DNA from: SFTH01 sp963643985
GTDB taxonomy: Bacteria > Bacillota > Clostridia > Christensenellales > Aristaeellaceae
Direction: 5' to 3'
Assembly: GCA_963643985.1 (NCBI GenBank)
Contig: CAVINP010000106.1
Span: 1 to 6,494 of the forward strand
DNA length: 6,494 bases
Part shown: piece by piece, positions 1-6,494 of the stretch
How the letters are laid out: each line of letters opens with the position of its first letter
Position numbering within the stretch: the first letter of the stretch is position 1
Position numbers and translations under genes: made by a program
Notes under the pieces: model-generated
What the model saw: the letters and a program-made list of their open reading frames with translations, nothing else
What the model was told of the DNA's origin: nothing
Databases searched by the model: none

Positions 1-6
1 CTGAGC

Positions 7-840
7 GTGCCTTTCGCCCATCTGCTTATAAGCATTGACCGTCGGGATTACATCAGCCTTACGGATATGGCAAAGGCACGCACGGATGCAGGCCGTGCGG
101 CAGATGTTATCAAGAACCGGCTGCGTGCCCGCACCACATTGGAGTTTCCGGGTACCCGGGAAATTCTCTGCAATCCGGATTTCAAAGTGGTCGAATTCGA
201 CCACTTTAAGAGTCAAGCAGGTCTTCACACATTCACGTTAAGTGCAAAAGAGTGGATAGAGAAAACGAACGCTATCGGGATTTATGTGCAAGCCGGACGG
301 TATGGCGGAACCTGCGCGCACAAGGATATTGCTTTTGAATTCGGTTCAGCGATCAGCCCCATATTCAAGCTCTATCTTCTGAAGGAATATCAGCGGCTCA
401 AAGACGAGGAAAACGACCGGCTCAAGCCGGAATGGAGTGCAAAGCGATTTCTCACGAAAAACAACTATCTCATCCATACCGATGCGGTTAAAAATTATGT
501 TTTGCCGCAAAGCAGTTATACAAAATCCAATGAATGGCTTGGATATGCCGATGAAGCGGATCTGCTCAATGTTGCGCTGTTCGGCTGTACGGCCAAAGAG
601 TGGCGCGAATCAAATCCCGATCTTACAAAGAACAGCAATATCCGAGATTATGCTTCGATTTCGGAACTGACCGTTTTGTCAAATCCGGAAACGCACAACG
701 CCGAACCGATCAGACAAGGAATGGACAAGACGGAACGTTTCAAACAGCTCCGAGGAATCGCGCAATACCGGCTTCAGGTTCTGACGGAGGCAGAGCGAAT
801 CAGAGAGTTGCCCGATAACGCGGCACGGAATTTTGATTGA
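7..840 (+). CDS. KilA-N domain-containing DNA-binding protein (5' end at window edge)
   Basis: A chromosomal KilA-N family protein, presumed to bind DNA; its cellular role is not established. Family hallmarks are visible in order: DYISLTDMA (residues 14-22), WIEKTNAIGIYVQAGRYGGT (83-102), HKDIAFEF (105-112), FKLYLLKEYQRLK (from 120), WSAKR (143-147) and the C-terminal block NVALFGCTAKEWRE (188-201), followed by NIRDYA. The first half is the KilA-N domain; the second is the conserved tail of the bacterial versions. Its 277 residues are near the family's usual length. The GTG at 7 is the first possible start, but the frame stays open to base 1 and no ribosome binding site can be seen in six bases, so the true start may lie outside the window. 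The DNA is AT-richer than the genes to the right, with different codon use, which suggests transfer. It contains two palindromes (listed separately). No clear terminator follows. Confidence 0.85.
   Translation: MPFAHLLISIDRRDYISLTDMAKARTDAGRAADVIKNRLRARTTLEFPGTREILCNPDFKVVEFDHFKSQAGLHTFTLSAKEWIEKTNAIGIYVQAGRYGGTCAHKDIAFEFGSAISPIFKLYLLKEYQRLKDEENDRLKPEWSAKRFLTKNNYLIHTDAVKNYVLPQSSYTKSNEWLGYADEADLLNVALFGCTAKEWRESNPDLTKNSNIRDYASISELTVLSNPETHNAEPIRQGMDKTERFKQLRGIAQYRLQVLTEAERIRELPDNAARNFD
145..163. repeat. Imperfect palindrome upstream of the 24-bp palindrome
   Basis: The core CCGGGTACCCGG (148-159) is a perfect 12-bp palindrome. With G160 bulged out it extends through TTT (145-147) and AAA (161-163). 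It sits 24 bp before the 24-bp palindrome in the same coding region. No function is apparent. Confidence 0.6.
184..207. repeat. 24-bp perfect palindrome inside the KilA-N gene
   Basis: The half-site AAAGTGGTCGAA (184-195) is followed directly, with no spacer, by its exact reverse complement TTCGACCACTTT (196-207). The match resumes at 182/209 after one mismatch at 183/208. It encodes a family-conserved stretch (KVVEFDHF). It could be an operator, a cruciform site or an RNA hairpin, or a chance result of codon choice; the sequence alone does not decide. Confidence 0.8.
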
Positions 841-851
841 CATCAAACGGA

Positions 852-857
852 TATAAT
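852..857 (+). promoter_or_regulatory. Possible -10 box for the histidine kinase gene
   Basis: TATAAT lies in the short gap between the KilA-N stop and the kinase start, about 46 bases before the kinase ATG. No good -35 hexamer is present at 16-18 bp (the bases there read aatttt), and there is no TGn extension, so this may be a weak or activator-dependent promoter. Transcription would begin near 864. Confidence 0.45.
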
Positions 858-888
858 GTTAAAATACATGTAGCCATTCATAATGCAG

Positions 889-893
889 AGGAG
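889..893 (+). promoter_or_regulatory. Ribosome binding site that fixes the kinase start at 904
   Basis: AGGAG, within AGAGGAGA, ends 10 nt before ATG 904. The other in-frame ATG at 883 lies upstream of this site and has no ribosome binding site of its own, so 904 is the better start. Confidence 0.75.
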
Positions 894-903
894 ACAGCCG
901 TTT

Positions 904-3768
<2,865 letters not shown>

Positions 3769-3834
3769 CCGGTATCCGGCTCTCGGCCATTCCACTGACC
3801 GCTGCTCTCCCGCTTCTCTTTTTTGCCGAAATGC

Positions 3835-3863
3835 TTGCACAGCAATGCGCCATATGATATAAT
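3835..3863 (+). promoter_or_regulatory. Strong sigma-A type promoter for the NSS transporter
   Basis: The -35 box TTGCAC (3835-3840) and the -10 box TATAAT (3858-3863) are 17 bp apart, and TG at 3855-3856 gives an extended -10. Transcription should begin near 3870, leaving a leader of about 36 nt with no room for an attenuator. The remainder of the 137-base gap (3769-3905) holds the end of the heptamer array and a pyrimidine-rich stretch ending in six Ts (3819-3824). I see no convincing stem before those Ts. Confidence 0.85.
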
Positions 3864-3892
3864 ACCAACAATGCTATTTTAAATATTGCGTT

Positions 3893-3899
3893 GGGAGGT
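3893..3899 (+). promoter_or_regulatory. Ribosome binding site that fixes the TTG start at 3906
   Basis: GGGAGGT lies six bases before TTG 3906. An in-frame TTG at 3891 overlaps this site and therefore cannot be the start it serves. The ATG at 3886 is in another frame. Confidence 0.8.
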
Positions 3900-3905
3900 A
3901 TTATT

Positions 3906-5288
3906 TTGGGCAAAAAAACGAACAAACCGGCGGGCACGCGCAGCAGCTTCTCCGGCCGCATCGGCTATGTGCTGGCGGTCGCAGGCTCCGCGGTGGGCCT
4001 TGGCAACATCTGGCGCTTTCCCTATCTGGCCGCGAAGTACGGCGGCGGCATTTTCCTGCTGGTCTACCTGATACTTGCAATCACTCTGGGCTATGCCCTG
4101 ATCGTGTCGGAGACCGCGCTCGGACGCATGACGCGCAAAAGCCCCGTCGGCGCATTTGCCGCCTTCGGGAAAAAGCGTTCCTTCCGCTTCGGCGGCTGGA
4201 TCAACGCCATCGTGCCCATGCTGATCGCGCCCTACTACTGCGTCATCGGCGGCTGGGTGCTCAAGTATCTCTTTGAATACATCTTCGGCAAGGTGGATGC
4301 CTTGGCCGTGGACGGCTATTTCTCCTCGTTTATAGCTTCTTCATGGAGCATGGAGTTCTGGTTCGTGTTCTTTGCAGCCCTGGTGTTTGTGATCATATTG
4401 GCGGGCGTGGAAAACGGCGTTGAGCGCGTATCGAAGGTCATGATGCCGCTGCTGATTGTGCTGGCCGTATTTGTGGCGATCTACTCCATCACCCGTCCGG
4501 GCGCACTGGAGGGCGTGAAGTATTTCCTCGTTCCGAACTTTGAGGATTTCTCGATCATGACCGTCGTGGCGGCGATGGGGCAGATGTTCTATTCGCTCTC
4601 GATCGCCATGGGCATACTCTGCACCTACGGCTCGTACATGAAAAAGGATGTGGACATCGAGAAGAGCACCACGCAGGTCGAAGTCTTTGACACGGGCGTT
4701 GCGCTGCTCGGCGGCCTGATGATCATCCCCGCGGTGTTTGCCTTCTCCGGCGGCGACATGGCCACGCTGCAGTCCGGCCCCTCGCTGACCTTCATCACCC
4801 TGCCCAAGATATTTGCCAGCATGGGCATGGGCACGGTGGCCGGTATCGCGTTCTTCCTGATGTTCCTCTTCGCGGCGCTCACGAGCGCGATTTCATTGCT
4901 GGAGACCAGCGTTTCCACGCTGGAGGACGAGCTGCACTGGAGCCGCAAAAAGTCCTGCATAGCGATGGCCGTCGAAATGCTCGTGATCGGCACGGCCTGC
5001 TCGCTGGGCTACGGCGCCTGGGACCATGTGAAGATTCTCGGCATGCAGCTGCTTGACTTCTTTGACTTCCTCACCAACTCGGTCATGATGCCCATATCCG
5101 CGCTGGCGATCTGCTTCCTGATACTGCGTGCGGTCGGCTTCAAGAAGATCGACGAAGAGGTGGAGCTCTCGTCCAAATTCAAGCGCAAAAACATGTATCA
5201 CTTCGTACTGAAGTACATCGCGCCGATATGCATCACCGTGATCCTGCTCAGCTCGATCGCGAACGTGTTCGGCTGGATAAAGATGTAA
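3906..5288 (+). CDS. Sodium-dependent NSS/SNF-family amino-acid transporter
   Basis: A 460-residue inner-membrane symporter of the neurotransmitter:sodium symporter family, expected to import an amino acid with Na+. TM1 carries the signature AGSAVGLGNIWRFPY (26-40); Ala29 and Asn34 match LeuT sodium ligands Ala22 and Asn27. TM6 has GQMFYSLS (225-232), where Ser230 and Ser232 correspond to LeuT Thr254 and Ser256. TM8 has LTSAIS (325-330), where Thr326 and Ser327 match LeuT Thr354 and Ser355, followed by LEDEL. Asp262 at the start of TM7 may be the acidic residue that makes bacterial members chloride-independent; that alignment is mine and tentative. I count 11 membrane segments, and the protein ends just after the eleventh, as in the Tyt1/MhsT-like bacterial group. 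The substrate cannot be read from sequence. Aromatic or branched amino acids are usual for the group, but methionine is possible: MetP of Corynebacterium glutamicum is an NSS member. The start is a TTG set by its ribosome binding site. Transcription ends at the shared terminator after the stop. Confidence 0.93.
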   Translation: MGKKTNKPAGTRSSFSGRIGYVLAVAGSAVGLGNIWRFPYLAAKYGGGIFLLVYLILAITLGYALIVSETALGRMTRKSPVGAFAAFGKKRSFRFGGWINAIVPMLIAPYYCVIGGWVLKYLFEYIFGKVDALAVDGYFSSFIASSWSMEFWFVFFAALVFVIILAGVENGVERVSKVMMPLLIVLAVFVAIYSITRPGALEGVKYFLVPNFEDFSIMTVVAAMGQMFYSLSIAMGILCTYGSYMKKDVDIEKSTTQVEVFDTGVALLGGLMIIPAVFAFSGGDMATLQSGPSLTFITLPKIFASMGMGTVAGIAFFLMFLFAALTSAISLLETSVSTLEDELHWSRKKSCIAMAVEMLVIGTACSLGYGAWDHVKILGMQLLDFFDFLTNSVMMPISALAICFLILRAVGFKKIDEEVELSSKFKRKNMYHFVLKYIAPICITVILLSSIANVFGWIKM

Positions 5289-5291
5289 AAG

Positions 5292-5322
5292 AAACCCCCG
5301 GATCCGCAAATCCGGGGGTTTT
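5292..5322. terminator. Bidirectional intrinsic terminator between convergent genes
   Basis: AAACCCCCGGAT (5292-5303) pairs perfectly with ATCCGGGGGTTT (5310-5321) around the 6-nt loop CCGCAA. On the + strand it ends in TTTT. On the - strand it is followed by TTTCTTTT. It lies 3 bases after the NSS stop and 17 bases beyond the metQ stop, so it serves both genes and ends the metQ transcript with no further gene. Confidence 0.93.
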
Positions 5323-5339
5323 CCCTGTCTGTCGGTAAA

Positions 5340-6137
5340 TCAGAACAGCGGCACGACCGCGCCTTCGTAGGTCTCCTCGATGAAAGCCTTGACTTCGTCG
5401 CTGAAGAGCGCATCCTTGAGCGCCAGGATGGCTTCGTTGTTCTCGTTGCCTTCCTTGACGACCAGAACGTTGGCGTAGTTCTGCTGGACGACCTCGGACT
5501 CGCTGTCCTCGATGGCCAGTGCATCCTTGACCTTCAGGCCGGCATCGATGGCGTAGTTGCCGTTGATGACCGCGATGTCAACGCTGTCCAGGGCGCGGGG
5601 AGTCTGAGCGGCTTCGATCTCCTGGATCTCATAGTTGTGGGGATTCTCGGCGATGTCCAGCTTCGTGGCGGCCAGGCCGACACCCTCGGTGAGCTTGATC
5701 AGGCCCTGAGCCTCGAGCAGCAGCAGTGCGCGGGCTTCGTTGGTGCCGTCGTTCGGCACGGCGATCGTTGCGCCGTCCTGCAGCTCTTCCAGGCTTGCGC
5801 ACTTGCCGGCGTAGATGCCGAAGGGCTCATAGTGAACGGAAGCCACGGACACCAGATGCGTGCCGTTCTGCTCGTTGAAGTCGTTCAGATAGAGCAGATG
5901 CTGGAAGTAGTTGGCATCGAGCTCGCCGCTCTCAACGGCGTTGTTGGGCATGATGTAGTCGTTGAACTCCACGATTTCCAGCTCGATATCCTGCTCGGCC
6001 AAAATTGTTTTGGCAACCTCAAGAATTTCGGCATGCGGAGCGGGGGTGGCGCCGACGCGGATTTTCGTAGTTGCAAATGCAGAGGTGCAGCTGAGGGCCA
6101 GAACCAGGGCCAGAACGATGACGGCAAACTTCTTCAT
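5340..6137 (-). CDS. metQ: MetQ/NlpA-family methionine ABC transporter substrate-binding protein
   Basis: A 265-residue extracytoplasmic binding protein of the NlpA lipoprotein family, which delivers methionine to a MetNI ABC importer. Family motifs: VGATPAPHAEIL (28-39), EFNDYIMPNNAVESGELDAN (57-76), FQHLLYL (78-84), HYEPFGIYA (102-110), VPNDGTNEARAL (127-138) and NGNYA (192-196). The N-terminus is a signal peptide (MKKFAVIVLALVLALSC, then TSAFA). Cys17 is preceded by ALS, a loose lipobox, while SAFA before Thr23 could be a signal peptidase I site, so lipid anchoring is uncertain. ATG 6137 was chosen because AAAGGAG lies 8 nt upstream and the signal peptide begins there; the in-frame ATG at 6215 has neither. 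The transcript starts inside the window and ends at the terminator just past this gene, so no metN or metI is co-transcribed and the ATPase and permease must be elsewhere. Expression is probably governed by the Met-rich leader peptide upstream. Methionine is the likely ligand from family and leader together; other NlpA members bind related amino acids. Confidence 0.9.
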   Translation of the reverse strand: MKKFAVIVLALVLALSCTSAFATTKIRVGATPAPHAEILEVAKTILAEQDIELEIVEFNDYIMPNNAVESGELDANYFQHLLYLNDFNEQNGTHLVSVASVHYEPFGIYAGKCASLEELQDGATIAVPNDGTNEARALLLLEAQGLIKLTEGVGLAATKLDIAENPHNYEIQEIEAAQTPRALDSVDIAVINGNYAIDAGLKVKDALAIEDSESEVVQQNYANVLVVKEGNENNEAILALKDALFSDEVKAFIEETYEGAVVPLF

Positions 6138-6145
6138 GGTGATAG

Positions 6146-6152
6146 CTCCTTT
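6146..6152 (-). promoter_or_regulatory. Ribosome binding site of metQ
   Basis: On the - strand AAAGGAG lies 8 nt before ATG 6137. It decides the metQ start against the upstream in-frame ATG at 6215. It lies beyond the leader terminator, so it is transcribed only on read-through. Confidence 0.85.
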
Positions 6153-6216
6153 CAAATTCGGGTCAATCCATTTAAAGTACATCACTGCGGATGCGGGGAA
6201 TGTTTTCCGTGGCATG

Positions 6217-6253
6217 AAAAAGGGGGCGGAAACTGAATCGTTTCTGCCCCCTT
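6217..6253 (-). terminator. Intrinsic terminator in the metQ leader (putative attenuator)
   Basis: On the - strand AAGGGGGCAGAAAC (6253-6240) pairs with GTTTCCGCCCCCTT (6233-6220), with one A/C mismatch and a 6-nt loop GATTCA, followed directly by TTTTT (6221-6217, the first T shared with the arm end). It begins 23 nt after the leader ORF stop and ends about 80 nt before metQ. It therefore sits inside the metQ transcript, where an attenuator would be. The + strand has no U-run after the stem. Confidence 0.85.
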
Positions 6254-6276
6254 GTATTGCAGCCCGACCGGCCTGT

Positions 6277-6390
6277 TCAGCGCGGTACGGAAAACGGTTC
6301 AGAATTCAGAGCGTGACGAAACGTGCGCATGCACATCAGGCACATGCACATAGACATCATCATGTCGCCGGTGTATGCTGCGTACTTCAT
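6277..6390 (-). CDS. Methionine/cysteine-rich leader peptide of metQ
   Basis: A 37-codon ORF between the metQ promoter and an intrinsic terminator. It begins MKYAAYTGD, then residues 10-21 read MMMSMCMCLMCM; the remaining 16 residues end in EPFSVPR before TGA. It has 8 Met and 3 Cys codons, and only Met1 falls outside the cluster. A very strong ribosome binding site (AAGGAGGAG, 6404-6396) is well placed for ATG 6390. The likely role is regulatory: ribosomes would pause on the Met (and Cys) codons when charged tRNA is scarce, and the pause would decide whether the downstream terminator folds. The codons for residues 30-33 contain a segment complementary to the terminator's 5' arm and loop. No comparable annotated gene is known to me. 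The alternative is a small Met/Cys-rich metal-binding peptide, but its position in the metQ leader argues for attenuation. It is too short for most gene callers. Confidence 0.75.
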   Translation of the reverse strand: MKYAAYTGDMMMSMCMCLMCMRTFRHALNSEPFSVPR

Positions 6391-6395
6391 CGTGG

Positions 6396-6404
6396 CTCCT
6401 CCTT
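6396..6404 (-). promoter_or_regulatory. Strong ribosome binding site of the leader peptide
   Basis: On the - strand AAGGAGGAG precedes ATG 6390, with its GGAGG core (6402-6398) 7 nt from the start codon. Such a near-perfect site on a 37-codon ORF is strong support that the ORF is translated. Confidence 0.85.
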
Positions 6405-6443
6405 CCCGAATCCGAATCGGTGATTTCCTTTGGATTTATCTGC

Positions 6444-6472
6444 ATTATACATACCACGGCTGTATCTGTCAA
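6444..6472 (-). promoter_or_regulatory. Consensus sigma-A promoter of the leader-metQ transcript
   Basis: On the - strand a perfect TTGACA (6472-6467) and a perfect TATAAT (6449-6444) are exactly 17 bp apart. An AT-rich stretch further upstream (6494-6483) may act as an UP-type element. Transcription should start near 6437-6440. A promoter this strong fits control after initiation, as in attenuation. Confidence 0.92.
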
Positions 6473-6494
6473 TACCTTCCCGAAATATTTACAT

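Larger units (their letters stand above)
6138..6437 (-). promoter_or_regulatory. metQ leader with putative methionine leader-peptide attenuator
   Basis: A leader of about 300 nt holds, in order, the leader peptide ORF, a terminator and the metQ ribosome binding site. A possible antiterminator pairs CUGAACCGUUUU (6302-6291) with GAAACGAUUCAG (6244-6233): 10 Watson-Crick pairs, one G-U and one mismatch. The second segment overlaps the upper 5' arm, loop and first 3'-arm base of the terminator stem. A ribosome paused at the last Met codon (6330-6328) would leave the first segment free, while one at the stop (6279-6277) would cover or crowd it. A third structure can form over the Met codons, GUGCAUGUGC with GCAUGCGCAC. 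No S-box or T-box hallmark was seen. The lower GC-rich half of the terminator is not covered by the antiterminator I can draw. Confidence 0.65.

Noticed and set aside
417..430. Small inverted repeat CCGGCT-CA-AGCCGG in the KilA-N gene
   Set aside because: It is short, has only a 2-nt loop, lies inside coding sequence and has no U-run; chance is enough to explain it.
883..903. Kinase start at ATG 883
   Set aside because: The AGGAG site lies between 883 and 904 and serves 904; nothing similar precedes 883.
3769..3824. Intrinsic terminator after the kinase using the heptamer array and the T-run at 3819-3824
   Set aside because: About 40 bases separate the array from the Ts and no stem ends next to them, so a standard terminator is not supported.
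3891..3905. NSS transporter start at TTG 3891
   Set aside because: This codon overlaps the ribosome binding site itself; TTG 3906 is correctly spaced.
6138..6215. Longer metQ start at 6215 (26 extra residues)
   Set aside because: It has no ribosome binding site, lies directly against the terminator U-run, and would bury the signal peptide behind a non-signal sequence.
5637..6236. Open frames on the + strand opposite metQ, and the frame 5962-6423 across the leader
   Set aside because: They are antisense to a clear MetQ protein or to the leader elements and have no recognisable domain.
6153..6413. Long-range pairing of AUUCGGG in the leader 5' end with CCCGAAU just before the metQ ribosome binding site
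   Set aside because: Seven pairs over about 250 nt are expected by chance in sequence of this kind; covariation would be needed to take it seriously.
6138..6437. A SAM (S-box) riboswitch or T-box in the metQ leader
   Set aside because: I see no T-box consensus and no recognisable S-box core. Much of the leader is taken up by a well-initiated ORF. An Rfam scan should confirm this.

Overview
The window looks like chromosomal DNA from an anaerobic, gut-type member of the Bacillota (Clostridia). The reasons are strong AGGAGG-like ribosome binding sites, sigma-A type promoters, a TTG start, and protein families common in that group: a soluble hybrid histidine kinase, an 11-segment NSS transporter, a MetQ-type binding protein and a chromosomal KilA-N protein. 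Most of it (about 900-6140) is GC-rich by eye; the first 840 bases are AT-richer with different codon use. The genus cannot be named from the sequence alone.

Layout. (1) 7-840, + strand: a KilA-N domain protein at the left edge, with two palindromes inside it. (2) 904-3768, + strand: a 954-residue soluble hybrid sensor histidine kinase with PAS-like modules, HisKA, HATPase and a receiver domain. Its stop codon lies inside a 7-bp tandem repeat array (3743-3777). (3) 3906-5288, + strand: a sodium-dependent NSS/SNF-family transporter with its own strong promoter and a TTG start. (4) 5292-5322: a bidirectional terminator between convergent genes. (5) 5340-6137, - strand: a MetQ/NlpA-type methionine-binding protein. 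(6) 6138-6472, - strand: a roughly 300-nt metQ leader.

The leader is the most interesting part. A perfect-consensus promoter (TTGACA, 17 nt, TATAAT) is followed by a strong ribosome binding site and a 37-codon ORF. That ORF has 8 Met and 3 Cys codons, 10 of these 11 packed into a 12-residue run (MMMSMCMCLMCM). After its stop comes an intrinsic terminator, and then metQ with its own ribosome binding site. A segment near the end of the leader ORF can pair with the upper 5' arm and loop of the terminator (11 of 12 positions). The spacing fits trp-type attenuation: a ribosome stalled on the Met codons leaves that segment free, and one at the stop codon covers it. This looks like a methionine (perhaps methionine/cysteine) leader-peptide attenuator controlling a single-gene metQ transcript. 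Methionine genes in Bacillota are better known for S-box riboswitch or T-box control.

The genes do not form one operon. The kinase and the NSS transporter point the same way, but the transporter has its own promoter. The transporter and metQ converge on the shared terminator and are both probable amino-acid uptake genes.
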